This document shows, piece by piece, positions 11,096 through 22,624 of a stretch of 64,000 nt of DNA. This DNA is from Pectinophora gossypiella. Taxonomy: Eukaryota > Arthropoda > Insecta > Lepidoptera > Gelechiidae. Numbering within the stretch: the first letter of the stretch is position 1; every line of letters starts with the position of its first letter. Location: contig NC_065417.1 of NCBI RefSeq assembly GCF_024362695.1, positions 4,953,001 through 5,017,000 of the forward strand, given 5' to 3'. The position numbers were made by a program, and so were the translations under genes. The notes beneath the pieces were generated by a model. The model worked only from the letters and a program-made list of their open reading frames with translations. It was not told the origin of the DNA and made no database searches.

Positions 11096-11111
11096 ACTTA
11101 TGAAATAGACA

Positions 11112-11394
11112 CTCTTCTTCTATCGCGTGGGTGAGGTGGATTACCAACCCCATCGACCCTAGGGTTATTATTGAGTCGCCAAAGGCCTCTGATATGACTC
11201 ATATAACTACCACTTACTCACATCAGTATGTAGTAAACGGCTTAACGTGCCTTCATAAGCACGGATCATTTGGACAATCAAGTGATAAGCCTGCAATGTC
11301 CTAACCAAACTGGGGATCACAAAGTGATTTTTTTAATGTCCCCACCGGGATTCGATCCCGGGACCTCCGCTTAACTAATAGACCACGGAGGCCG
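11112..11394 (-). repeat. SINE family 1 copy
   Basis: Minus-strand head ends at GGCCTCCGTGGTCTATTAG; B box region GGGATCGAATCCCGG; tail at the left. Confidence 0.8.
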
Positions 11395-11396
11395 TT

Positions 11397-11535
11397 CAAT
11401 ATTGACACTTGTAACATATTATTTACATGTGTAGTATTGATAAATACATTCTTCTAACAAAGAAAATTTTTTCAAGAAAAAATCTTGTAATACATGGTTT
11501 GTAAGTTTAATAAAAAAGGCACAAGTCGTAATAAA
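11397..11535 (+). mobile_element. MITE T (TTGTAA-rich), partial
   Basis: TATTGACACTTGTAACAT ... AATCTTGTAATACATGG matches 12590-12760 and 28160-28370. Confidence 0.55.
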
Positions 11536-11587
11536 AATGCATGGGATTGACATTAGGTGACATGTATACTTATTTTTATCATTATCA

Positions 11588-11906
11588 CCGTTGCCTCCGT
11601 GGTTGAGCGTTGGGCTCACGATCCGGAGGTCCCGGGTTTGAATCCCGGTGGGGGCATATCACAAAAATCACTTTGTGATCCCTATTTTGGTTAGGGCATT
11701 ATAGGCTGATCACCTGATTGACCAAGAAGTAAGATGATCCGTGCTTCGGAAGGCACGTTAAGCCGTTGGTCCCGGTTACTACATACTCATGTTAGTAAGT
11801 AGTCGTTACATGAGCCACGTCAGTGCCCTTTGGCGGCTCAATAATAACTCTGATACCAGGGTTGATGAGGTTGGTAATTTACCTCACAACCTACACGATA
11901 GAATAA
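11588..11906 (+). repeat. SINE family 1, full copy
   Basis: Head GCCTCCGTGGTTGAGCGTTG, B box GGGTTTGAATCCCGG, tail CCTACACGATAGAATAAGAA. It forms an inverted pair with the copy at 11112-11394. Confidence 0.8.
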
Positions 11907-12156
11907 GAATTGATAATCGTTTGCAACTTGACTATCGCCCCTGTAAAGTGGGAGTAAAAATGGTCGCACTACTAGTATTTGATTATGGCACATTCGCTTG
12001 CTGTAAAACTATTACTAGGTACCTGAAATTTAGTTTTAGTAGTTAAGCAACAAAATTTCCAGTTCCCTTGATAGTGCAAAATGTAAGTTAGTATAATGAT
12101 TTTACTGTGTTACGTTCAAATAAGAAAATAAAATTCATAGTTCCAGCGTGCCAGAA

Positions 12157-12421
12157 ACGGCTGTGGTCTAATGGTTACAGCGTTAGTTTGGTCCCCGGGT
12201 CGATTCTCGGTGGGATCATATTACAAAAATCACTTTATGATCGCTAGTTTGGTTAGGATTTTGCGAGTTGATCACTTATCTGTAAGTAAGATGGTCCGCG
12301 ATTCCGAAGACACATTAAGCAGTCGCTCCTGGTAACTATTTACTTTAGTAAGTTTGTAATCGTTACATAAGCCATGTCAGGGGCCATTGTCCGTCCAATA
12401 GTCACCCTGACACCAGTGTCG
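12157..12421 (+). repeat. SINE family 1, diverged copy
   Basis: Head CGGCTGTGGTCTAATGGTTA with a degenerate B box (GGGTCGATTCTCGG); the body is recognisable but eroded. Confidence 0.7.
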
Positions 12422-12830
12422 TGTTTATCAAAACTTACAAGTCTACAAGTTACTCACATCATCATCATCAATTTAAGAGCCACGCTCTTGTCGGTGTAGC
12501 ATTTTCCATTCCAGTCTATCAAAGGCCAATCCCTTGACTTCCCTATAAGACACGACGTTAACCTTTTCTTTAATCTGTTCCATGTAAGCTCTTACAAGTA
12601 CGTGTAAATTACGTGTATCAAAAAAAGTAGAGGAATACTATAATATACTTGTGAAATAAATATTGACACTTGTAAGATGTAATTTACATGCGTAGTTTTG
12701 ATAAACACATTCTTAAAAATTACAAGAAAATTTCTTGTAATACAGGGGTTGTAAGGTATGCAAATAAAGAATATTGAATATTGAATATATATATATATAT
12801 ATTGAATATTAAGTTTTGATAAACACTGGG
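12422..12830. mobile_element. MITE T with terminal inverted repeats, interrupted by family A
   Basis: Ends GTGTTTATCAAAACTTACAA and AAGTTTTGATAAACAC are inverted. A piece of the family A retroposon (12457-12530) sits inside. A (TA)n run lies at 12786-12801. Confidence 0.6.
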
Positions 12831-14084
12831 CATTGGTTGATCATTGATCCCTATACCGAATTGTAACATAATGACCAAAATCTACTTTTGTATTTATAAA
12901 TAAGCGGTCGCCAATATTATTATATTTTTGTTCCTACTTGGTATTGTTTCGGAAGGTCACGAATTGCATTACACTGAGCGGATGGTCAATAAATTAAAAT
13001 AAATAACAACAAAACAAATGTATACTTTACTGCAAACACATACAAGATATAAAAATACAATTCAATACTCAAATTAAATTTATTCAAATTAATTCTAGTC
13101 GAAAAATAAAATACAAGAATAAATATGAAAATTATTTACGTTTCCCTTCCAAAAGACGAGGTCTAAAATGGTTCAGTAATTAGTAATAGAAATATTTTCG
13201 TAATTGGGGGCTTCTATTGTCTTTCTTCTCACAATCGCCTTAAAGGTCAGAGACTTTAAGGTGAGTTAACTTATTAAAACTTGGAAAATTTTATTACTTT
13301 TACAATTGAAAATATACTTCCCGTTTTGGGTTTACACAAATAATAAGACAACAGCTTACAACGTTTCTTTTCTCGTGTACGTTGTGAGATCAATGACCGA
13401 GCCATCAACCCTAGTGTCAGGGTCATTATCGGGCCGCCAATGGCCACAACCAATAAGCTAAAATACTTACTAATATTATAATATTGAAAACCACGTAAGG
13501 GTCTTTTTGAAAAATCATAACGTAAATGGCCTATTTATGTCCCACTGCTGGGCATACTCTACCTCGCTGCTTTACTGCGGGTTGGTGGATGTGTTTTAAC
13601 GGCTAATTAGGCGGGACCAACGACTTAACGTGCCCTCCGAAGCACGGAATCATCTTATTTTTTCAGAAAATAGTATAGTTATAGTTTTTTTTTCATCTTT
13701 TTTATTTGAAAAGTTACATTCTGATAAAATGTGTTTCGTCTTTATCGAAACCTCGATTTCATTTAATAAGTAAATTTAAATAAAATGAGTGTGCAAATTT
13801 TTACCTGGAATGAAACTAGCGTGTCTATTGTGAGATTTTGTCAATAAAAATCGTATCAAAACGATTTGGGAGTTGAAATCGTACCTATAAAGATTACTCT
13901 AACCACAGTCATCAGAGAAATCAGTGTATAATCGTCTATAGAATATATTATGGTAGTTGAACTATAAGTACTAAAAGTTAAAAAATTCTGAAGTTTAAAA
14001 GTCGTCCTCTTCATTTTCAGCAAATGATATGATTAAGCTGTTTGTAGGTGCGAAAGAAAAGGAGCCTTATATTTTTTAGCCTTA
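12831..14084. other. Intergenic stretch with SINE fragments
   Basis: Contains a SINE 1 tail (minus, 13360-13460) and a SINE 2 copy lacking its head (minus, 13525-13680). The rest is AT-rich and unassigned. Confidence 0.5.
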
Positions 14085-15653
14085 TCTATACTTATAATAA
14101 ATCTGTAGAGAGGTCAATTCTGTACATTAAATATTTTTTCAAAATAACTATCAGGGGGTGATAAGTGATCGATACTGATGCCAAAAATACAATCAGTAAA
14201 ATTTTTGTCTGTCTGTCTGTATGTTCCTTATAGAAACAAAAACTACTGGACGGATTTTAATGAAACTTGGTACAATTATTCTTCACACTCCTGGACAGGT
14301 CATAGTATACTTTTCATCACGCTACAATCAATAGGAGCAGAGTAGTGAAGGGAAATCCTTTTGTATGAAAAATCTAAACCACTCAAGTTAGACGTTTGAA
14401 ATTTGGCATGCAGGTACCTTAGATACCGTAGAGGTGCACTAAGAAAGGAATTCCCGAAATTCCTACGGGAACGGGAATTAGCGGGAAAATCCTTTTGTAT
14501 GAAAAATCTAAACCACTCAAGTTAGACTTTTGAAATTTGGCATGCAGGTACCTTAGATAACGTAGAGGTGCACTAAGAAAGGAATTCCCGAAATTCCCAC
14601 GGGAACGGGAATTAGTGGAAAAATATTTTTGTATGAAAAATCTAAACCATTCAAGTTAGATGTTTGAAATTTGTCATGCAGATACCTTAGGTACCGTGGA
14701 GGTGTACTAAGAAAGGAATTCCCGAAATTCCCACGGGAACGGGAATTAGCGGGAAAATCCTTTTGTATGAAAAATCTAAACCACTCAAGTTAGACGTTTG
14801 AAATTTGGCATGCAGGTACTTTAGTAAACTTAAAGCTTAGTTGCAACAGGATATTACAAAATTCCCACGGGAACGGTAGTTAGCGGGAAAAAACATTTGT
14901 ATGAAAAAAACAAATCTAAATAAAAGGAGAAACTGACTGACTCAGTGACTGACATATCAACGCATAGCCTGAACGGCTAAATGTAGGCATTTGAAATTTG
15001 GAAGGGACATAGCTTAGGTACCGTAGAGGTGCACTAAGAAAGGAATTCCCGGAATTCCCACGGGAACGGAAATTAGCGGGAAAATCCTTTTGTATGAAAA
15101 ATCTAAACCGCTTAAGTTAGACGCTTGAAATTTGGCATGCAGGTACCTTAGTTAACTTAAACCTTAGTTGCAACAGGATATTGCAAAATTCCCACGGAAA
15201 CGGGAGTTAGCGGGAAAAAAACATTTGTATGAAAAAATCGAAACCGCGTAAGATAGATGTTTTCAATTCAATTCAATTAAATTATTTATTGCATTCCATG
15301 TAGTACAATGGGGTGTTACATAGGCATAGGAACTAAAACATGGACCCTGTAGGGCACAGCAACGTTGAAGGGAAGAGAGGAAGTGTGTATTAAAATTAAA
15401 ACTCAATGAACAATCAATTAAAAAAAAATCAATTCAATCAATTGATTCAATCTAGCATGCATGCATACCTTAGTAAATATAAAGTTTATTTTTGGCTGTA
15501 TTTTGAAAAATGGGAGTTATTGGGAAAAAAATTGTATGAAAAAATCTAAACTGCATAAGTTAGATGCTTGAAATTTGATATGCACTCCCACACACACAAA
15601 GATCTCTCTCTTATATAACACGCCACGCGGACGAAGTCGCGGGCAAAAGCTAG
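14085..15653 (+). mobile_element. Non-autonomous Helitron with internal tandem repeats
   Basis: Starts TCTATACTTATAATAAA directly after an A and ends in CTAG directly before a T, the Helitron insertion pattern. A short GC hairpin precedes the end (CCACGCGGACGAAGTCGCGG, then GCAAAAG-CTAG). This 3' end is typical of lepidopteran Helitrons. There is no Rep/helicase coding. It carries about 133-bp tandem units and a later insertion at about 15263-15455. Confidence 0.85.
14350..15250 (+). repeat. About 133-bp tandem units inside the Helitron
   Basis: TTTTGTATGAAAAATCTAAA recurs near 14361, 14493, 14629 and 14763, and in diverged form near 14898, 15090 and 15226. Each unit has TTGAAATTTGGCATGCAGGT and GGAATTCCCGAAATTCC with CACGGGAACGGGAATTAGCG. 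Confidence 0.85.
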
Positions 15654-15748
15654 TATTGAATAAGGCCTTCAACTCGCATGCGAAAATATCTCTACCTATC
15701 TCATCTTGCAAATGACAAGTTCTGATGTGCTACTTGAAATGGGTGTAC

Positions 15749-16262
15749 ACAGGGTCTTAGTGACATCGTAACGAATTTGAGGGAATATTCTGACCATGAT
15801 TCAAAAGCATGGAACTGAAAATAATTTAAAAACATACAAAAATTTTCATTAATTTTCCGACAGGAAATTCCACTTGAGATCAACTCAGAATCATGGTTGA
15901 ATCATCCCCTTCGGCATTCGTTACCGTGTCACTAGCACCCATATATACTTGTATAGCTAGCTTGTATGTACTTGTACGGGGTATAAGTAACATCGTAACG
16001 AATAATAAGGGGACGATGCAGCTCAATATTCTGAGTTAATATCAAGTGAATCATCCATCACAAAAGTATGGAAGTGAAAATAATAAAAGGAAAACACAAC
16101 AAGACATTAATTTTGTGACGGAACATTCCACTTGATATTTGTTTGTTTATTACTCTTAGTTACATAAGCATAGGCGAGCTTATTCCTTATTGATATTAAT
16201 TCAGAATCATGGTCTGAATCATTGCCCTCAGTATTCGTTACGATGTCACTAACACCCTGTAT
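15749..16262 (+). mobile_element. Two adjacent MITE family 4 copies
   Basis: About 15749-15946 and 15970-16262. The second carries an insertion at about 16137-16192. Terminal GTGACATCGTAACGAA and its complement bound each. Confidence 0.75.
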
Positions 16263-16968
16263 AGCTTTTGTATAAACAAAGTTGACTTGCTTAATATTAA
16301 CAACAAATTTTGCAGGCTTCCTCAGAACCAAGTGACGTGTTCATTTCCAACCGATACGTTTTTTTGCGTGCACCTGTTTATGTTATTTATGGTACAGATG
16401 GGAAAATAAGTACAATAAGGAAAAATAAAACAACTTTTTCGATACCCGTTATATTTATTTACTTCATCCATAACGTCGACATGTATTTAACAAACAACTA
16501 ATTACATATTGGGTATCAAAGTACATTCACTTTTAAATTCACCGATTAACCTATTCTATATTCATATTTTATACATGTATGTATGTAGAGTGATTAGATA
16601 CAAAAGACAGATATCCAGATAAGTATGGGAAATTGACTTTAATAGTACATTGAATGGCCCAGCCTATTATAATTAATACAGAATTTAGAACGTCTTGCCT
16701 TTCCCCTAATAATAAAGTTTTTTGTGTAAGAGTTTCTACGTAACCAAGTTGACACGACTCAATATCTCTACATAAAAGAGAAAGACATTTGAATAAGAAA
16801 ATGTTCACAATAAGAACAGTTGAAAATATAAAGTTCATGAAACCATAGAAACGTCTACAAAAGCGTAGTCGAACTGCTACGGCGTAGCACGGAATGAGAA
16901 ATTAAAGAAGACAAATTTCAATTTTTTAAAGTGATTCCTTTTTCTTCCCTCGGCAACCACTTGCTAGT
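16263..16968. other. Unassigned AT-rich sequence
   Basis: Several open frames of 60-90 codons but no recognisable protein. Confidence 0.4.
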
Positions 16969-17089
16969 TCATCAATTATTATATTTATCGTGTATCAGAA
17001 TTTGAATTCAGAACTATTTACTTTATTACTGTTTAGTTTCTACATTTGAATTCAAATTCTGATAACGATAAATCTAATAATATTGATGA
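16969..17089. mobile_element. Short palindromic element
   Basis: Arms 16969-17010 and 17047-17089 are imperfect inverted repeats (TATCAGAATTTGAATTCA near the centre), forming a long hairpin with a 36-bp loop. Probably a small MITE. Confidence 0.6.
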
Positions 17090-17489
17090 AAGTGAAAATT
17101 AACATTCTTCTGCATTTAGAAATGTAATGATTACCGAGAGATGTTGACAAAATAGACGCACTGTACAGTATAAAATTGGACATATATTTTAAAATGGAAT
17201 TGTTTTTAAGTATAAAAAAACAATGTGACCGGAAAACGTAAGGAAATATTTTTTCTTCAGCTAAGTCGTGTCTTCAAGGTTCCCAGTAAAAAGGTAGACA
17301 AACGAGTCACCAGTTTAGGGTTCTACCAAATATTGACTATCATTAAATACATTTTAGTCTTGTACCTCTTATGTTATTCCATTTGAAACATCAATATTTT
17401 TATAAATAGATTTCCCTTTTCCTTTTTAACGCAGCAAATAAACATTTAAAGTGAAAACTGTGAATAGACAATTATTTAAACAACAAGGT

Positions 17490-17499
17490 TTTATTTATT
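17490..17499 (-). terminator. Probable polyadenylation signal of the allatotropin gene
   Basis: Two overlapping AATAAA hexamers on the minus strand, the first found downstream of the stop codon, about 340 nt away. No expression data are available, so the cleavage site is inferred. Confidence 0.45.
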
Positions 17500-17838
17500 T
17501 CTACTTTTTAAGATATAGGTACAGAATAACCCTTATGGACAATCGTATGCCATTGACATCGTAATTTTAAATTATTTACAAGAATGATATCTTCGAACAA
17601 CAATTTTCCAAATGTATATATATAGATATATATAGAGTATTAATTAAGTAAATAAATAGAAAAGGTTTTTTTTGCTTTTTTTTAAGGACAGAAGATAATT
17701 GTTTAACTTCATATCACAGTACCGTAATGCTATACAGAGTATACAAAGTAAATAAATAAAGGATAAGCACCTATATGAAAGTTTTAGTAGTAACCGAGTG
17801 AAAACTAGGTATTCGACGTAAAACTAAGGAACTAATGT

Positions 17839-17883
17839 TTAAACCACATTCCTGAGTAGTTCGTCCGTTGATAGCATCCCGTC
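17839..17883 (-). CDS. AT: Allatotropin precursor, last coding exon with stop
   Basis: 45 coding nt after a clear acceptor (TTTTGTTTTTGTTCCAG|GAC), phase 0, encoding DGMLSTDELLRNVV and stop TAA at 17839-17841. Joined to the preceding exon it gives DLNQDGMLSTDE, which has D, N, D, G, L, S and E in EF-hand loop positions 1, 3, 5, 6, 8, 9 and 12. The family form recalled from Manduca ends DGMLSSEELLRNF, so the last residues differ slightly. The downstream intron-free stretch to about 17490 is the probable 3' UTR. Confidence 0.94.
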   Translation of the reverse strand, partial: DGMLSTDELLRNVV

Positions 17884-18024
17884 CTGGAACAAAAACAAAA
17901 GTTAATCCATTTTAAAAACTGCATTAACGCTTAATACATTAGTGGATAAGTGACAGTCTTCAAATTAGTCGCTATGTTGTTGAGCTGCGTGGCGAGTTTT
18001 ATAACACACTGTTGTGTGAACACT

Positions 18025-18170
18025 TGCAACGTCGCACTAGCCATAGAGGTGGCCAATCAGCTCGCGACACCAAACACTTCAGGACCCCGATACCGACCCC
18101 GGCGGCGTGGTCGACGATTTCCCTCAATCAGCGCTTATCGCTATCGACCCCCTAGGGTTAGTTAGTTATA
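18025..18170 (+). repeat. Retroposon R7, 5' part, in the last AT intron
   Basis: CTAGCCATAGAGGTGGCCAA through CTATCGACCCCCTAGGGT; the 3' half is missing. Confidence 0.65.
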
Positions 18171-18633
18171 TGATGTTAAAAATGAGTTTAAAAAACAATT
18201 TAGTACATTTTTTTGCTTATTTGCGCCAAAGGGGGCAGCCCCAAGAGACCTGGCGACGCTCGGTTGACCGGGAATTAAAAACTCTCGGCATGTCATGGTA
18301 GCAAGCTACAGAAGGTACAAAAGATCGCGAGGAGTGAAAATCTGTGTAAACTTAGAATAGAATATAAATAGTTTATTATAAAAGGGCGCCACACAAAAAA
18401 AAAAGACAATGACATCATATCAAATTTCCACTAAACAATTACAAAAAAAAAGCAAGACGGATGTTTGTCGAAATGATCATAAGGTGGTGGTGGACGTTCT
18501 GAGATAAAAGGGCCTCACTCAGTACAAGTCGTATGAACCACGCGTGAACCACGACGCTGATATTATGTGGTCTCTGTTGGGTGAGGCACAAGCATCGTGT
18601 ACCATAAATATGTGTTAACTTGAGGTAGCATAC

Positions 18634-18721
18634 CTGATTGAGGTCAATAAACTTGCGCACCACAGATCTCGCGAAGTCAGGGTTGTTCAGCATCTCGTTA
18701 ACGAACCAATCCATCGGGATA
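18634..18721 (-). CDS. AT: Allatotropin precursor, C-terminal helix exon (MDWFVNEMLNNPDFARSVV)
   Basis: 88-nt exon with acceptor CGTCAACAG|T and donor AATCAG|GTATGC. It enters completing the Ser codon AG+T and leaves in phase 0. It encodes IPMDWFVNEMLNN, then PDFARSVVRKFIDLNQ, strongly conserved in lepidopteran AT precursors. The end, an amphipathic helix followed by DLNQ, forms the first third of an EF-hand-like motif completed by the next exon. The intron upstream is the largest inside the coding region (about 9.9 kb) and holds most of the nested repeats. Confidence 0.95.
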
Positions 18722-20569
18722 CTGTTGACGAAAGGAAAGTCATATTATATCAAATCATACTCCTGGAATCCATTAAATATTTTCCCCAAATTCTTCTTAT
18801 TAGGATTGAAGGATGTAAATCTTGAGAGGTATCAGTGACGCAAATCGTAATTATCTTTCATCCGTTCGCATACATAAACTCACACCCGTGATAATATTTA
18901 TATATTATTTTTTTATTTTTAACCTATTTTATAAATGGTAAATCAATAGTATTTTTCGTGTGATGCTCTATCGCGGGGCCACCGCTTCCAATTGAGTTGA
19001 AAACGATATAGTTCAAGGTACGTACTACTTACAAGGTGTACGTGAAAATATTGTATATGTACGTGCTATAGTAATAAAGAAAACAACGAATTCACACTCA
19101 GTATGTGTTCGTTCTCTAATTTTAAGTGCAGGTAGATGTACGTACTATGCACTTAGTGTACGTGAAAAGATTGTATGCGTATGTTCTATAATAAGAAAAA
19201 AAAAACATATTAGAGTGACTCCCCACCGGCGCCACTCAGTATCCATACTTCCCGATGTCTTCCTTATTTAATTTTAAGTACAAGTCGATGTACGTACTAC
19301 GTACACAGTGTACGTGAAGCGAATTTATGCCCACAAGCTTTAAATAATACGAAAGAAAACAACGAATTAAAGCATACAAAACATCTATAACCATATAATA
19401 ATATGAAGATTTTATGATAGCAAGTTTATGCTTTTGATTTGTATGAGAGCACACTTCCGTACATTTTTATCACTGTCACTGTAGATTGTTATAATAATGC
19501 TGACTATCAGCTGAATATCGACAATGGTGCTGATTTCAGTACACACCATCCAAGTTTATTTTAAGTTATACCTGTCATTTTCTTATCCGCCGAAAATGAA
19601 AAGGACGGGTAATCGACAGGTATAACATTTATGGAATACACGTCTTGCGGATATAACACAGCCATAGAATAAGGAATACTACTAAGCATAGAACGGCAAC
19701 TCTCCGCTTCCATCAAGATCTGAGCTAGCTTTATCTCAAATCTTCTTTCACAAGTTGTACTACCTACCTAAGTATGTAGTGACGTTTAAGTATTGTAATT
19801 GGCAACTCTCGGACGTCACATGGTTGCGCGTGTACGATAACGTCAATGTGTAGTGTTTGTACGAAGTGTTCGGGGCGTGTTGCATAGAGCCGTCAACATC
19901 ATAGTTTATTTGATGAATAATTCAAAGTCCGGTGCAACTGTTCTATATTCCTGCTTTGGTTAGTCATGCTGAACGGTAAGTAAATAGTACTGCGTAGTCG
20001 CAATCCGTCTCCACAGAGTATATTTACTATGCTTGTGGTTGCTCAAAATTGATAATATTAACACGTTTCGGGGCAGTGGGTTGAGAGACTAATGTAGAAT
20101 AACAAGCGACTTTGATATGACATAACATCTCTTGATTACGTTTGATTTTAATTATATAAACCGTTTAAAAGATAAAACATGCGGTATCATTTGGTAGTTA
20201 CTTTAGAACCGGGCCATCATTGTACAGAACATGGTAATATGACGTATTTATAAGTGATGTGGCCACGGTTTCAAAAAAAAAAAAATACTTTGAGACACTC
20301 CCGAGTCCTGAATAATTCCCGTTGGCGAAGCTATCATGGTGTCTTAGTGAGATAGGGCTTTTATTTATCTATTTCAATGCCAAATATGTGTCTTTCCAGT
20401 AGTTATTGGTTGACTAATAAGATTTGGTATAGGCATAAGAAGAATCTAAAATGGTGTCTTGAGTTAATTATCACTTACAACATACGTACATACACTTAGC
20501 TGATATAAATAAACCGCTTATAAATCTGTCTCTCTCTATTTATATAGGTAAATTCCACTCTACGCTATT
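18722..20569. other. AT intron: tandem repeat and repeat fragments
   Basis: Holds the ACGTAC tandem repeat (19016-19375), a MITE 6 end (19552-19640) and a family F10 fragment (19660-19900, with GCGCGTGTACGATAACG). No coding exon was recognised. Confidence 0.55.
19016..19375 (+). repeat. Diverged tandem repeat with GTACGTACTA core
   Basis: GTACGTACTACTTAC..., GTACGTACTATGCAC... and GTACGTACTACGTAC... start three units 119 and 151 bp apart; each continues with GTGTACGTGAA and two with AAGAAAACAACGAATT. Confidence 0.6.
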
Positions 20570-20780
20570 ACAACATAACAATACAAATTAAATACTTTAT
20601 TGCACACATAGGAAATACAAAAATACAAAACGAGAAATAGAAAGAGTACAACAATAGACCTTACAACCGCCATTTACAAAAAAAAAACCGCAGCATAACC
20701 AGTTGAAGGCCCTCCGTAACTGGCCAATAAATCCGTTGGTGCTACAGTGATACACGGCTCCCGCGGCTATAGTTAACAGT
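20570..20780 (-). repeat. LINE 3' end fragment
   Basis: TACTTTATTGCACACATAGG marks the reverse complement of a LINE tail; no coding part is seen. Confidence 0.45.
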
Positions 20781-20856
20781 ACTGCGCTCAGTGCCAATTA
20801 AACTTGCCTCAGAGAACAAGTGACCCAACTGGATTATTTACTATTGTATTTGTTAG

Positions 20857-20950
20857 AACGGCCTCCGTGGTCCAGTGGCCAAGCTCACGATCCGGAGGCC
20901 TTACTTCGAATCCCGGTGCGGGCATAATCACGAAAATCACTTTGTGAGGT
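20857..20950 (+). repeat. SINE family 1, head only
   Basis: GGCCTCCGTGGTCCAGTGGC, CTTCGAATCCCGGTG and ATCACTTTGTGA; broken off after the head. Confidence 0.7.
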
Positions 20951-21244
20951 TTCGTTCGCAGTCAGGATTCATACTTTTTTAAACTACCCACAATTTCTAA
21001 ATGTAGAACACAATGTCAAAATTGACACGTTTATCTATGTTTATTGGAATGCGTGATATTAAATTCCTGTCATATTCCTTGTTTCATCTGATATTTTGAT
21101 ATGACGTGAGAAGTTGAAATATGGAGAATATTACTTACCTTGAGTTTTATAATAAACAGGGTAAGGATAAATATGGAGTATTTACACAGACAAACCGAAG
21201 AAGTAGTTTTGTGGGTGTTTTATTGTATCAATCTTTTTTTTTGT

Positions 21245-21365
21245 ATCCCTATGAACACCTCCACCAACCCGCATTGGAGCAGCGTGGTGGAGTATGCTCC
21301 ATACCCCCTCCGGTTGATTGAGGGGAGGCCTCTGCCCAGCAGTGGGACATAGGCTGAATATGTTA
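21245..21365 (+). repeat. SINE family 2, 3' domain
   Basis: CACCTCCACCAACCCGCA, GAGCAGCGTGGTGGAGTATG and TGCCCAGCAGTGGGACATAG. Confidence 0.75.
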
Positions 21366-21512
21366 TGTATGTTATCCTTATAAAAATAAACATTTTACTT
21401 ACTTAGTGTCACTTAGTGAAGACGATGCTTTAGCGATCAGTTTCTATATACTAATTTATGATGACCTTATATTTAGACTATGGGTCGTATTCTGTCAATA
21501 CCTACGGTGTGT

Positions 21513-21735
21513 CTAGGTGTTAGTGACATCGTAACGAATACGCAGGGGGATGATTCAGACCATGATTCTGAGCTAATATCAAGTGGGATTTTCCGTCGCA
21601 AAAAGATGGAACAAAACATAATATAAAAAAAAAAAACAGAAAAACTCACCTCTGTTCCCCACCAGTGTCTACGTTTACCTTACTGATGTATAGTGTCTGT
21701 GTAAAACGAGGTTGTTTGTATAAAGTGTCCGGGTA
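21513..21735 (+). mobile_element. MITE family 4 half copy plus family F10 fragment
   Basis: 21513-21645 is one arm of MITE 4. 21665-21735 has AGTGTCTGTGTAAAACGAGG, shared with 57890 and the complement of 22385. Confidence 0.6.
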
Positions 21736-22034
21736 CCTACGGGTAGTAGAGTATAACGAAACTCACCTACCTATCTACTATTAAATATCTATTATCTACA
21801 TGACATTTAAACCTCTCTCTTTGAGATTAAGTTCATAAAGTCCGGTATAAAGCACTGGAAACTAATGCACGATACTGTAGAACAGAAAAAGTAAAATAAA
21901 ATCTGGTTTTTAAATGGGAAGTAGCAAGTTCTAGCCTCGACCCTGTGTTCAAAGTTGCTCAGTTGCAAGTTAATTAGCCACTTTATACAGCTTTTGTATT
22001 AGTAACTTTTAGTCTTGCACTAAGTTACTATAAT

Positions 22035-22333
22035 ATAAACTGCCTATATACGTCCCACTGCTGGGCACAGGCCTCCCCTCAATCAACCGGAGGGGGTATG
22101 GAGCATACTCCACCACGCTGCTCCACGGCGGGTTGGTGGAGGTGTTTTTACGGCTAATAGCGAAGCACGGAATCATCTTACGTTTTCGGACAATCAGGTG
22201 ATTCACGCCTGAAAAGTCCTTACCAAACAAAGGACAGTCTCCCAAAGTGATTTCGACAATGTCCCCACCGGGAATCGAACCCGGACCTCCAGATCGTGAG
22301 CCTAACGCTCTAACCACTTGACCAGGGAGGCTA
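22035..22333 (-). repeat. SINE family 2, full-length copy
   Basis: Minus-strand head with GGTCAAGTGGTTAGAGCG A box, GGGTTCGATTCCCGG B box, body, and 3' GTGCCCAGCAGTGGGACGT ... AGGCAGTTTAT. Confidence 0.85.
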
Positions 22334-22382
22334 TTAAGTTACTATAGTCGATATTATTTTACCCCGGACACTTGATACAAAA

Positions 22383-22560
22383 CACCTCGTTTTACACAGA
22401 CACTGACGTTTTCGTACACGCGCATATGGGAGTGTGCCACTGACTCCCATACGATTGAAGACTAAAGCAAGACCGAGGGGGGTGAGGTAAACCTGTCGCT
22501 GGTGGGAAGCGGAGAGTTGCCGTTCTATACGTATTATTCCTTATTCTATGAACTATTGTT
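22383..22560. repeat. Repeat family F10
   Basis: Shares CGTACACGCGCATATG, GAGTTGCCGTTCTAT and TATTCCTTATTCTATG with 19660-19900, 38045-38160 and 57740-57955. Confidence 0.55.
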
Positions 22561-22624
22561 GTCCATAAAGAGTGCCATAAAGTTTGTTTGTTAGAAAGTA
22601 CACAACTTCGTCTCACCTTTACTT

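Noticed and set aside
14350..15250. Regularly spaced repeats that could suggest an array system
   Set aside because: Whole units repeat end to end without unique spacers, and they lie between Helitron borders, so this is tandem amplification and not CRISPR.
18107..18301. 64- and 71-codon plus frames near the last AT intron
   Set aside because: They fall in retroposon R7 and have no counterpart in its other copies.
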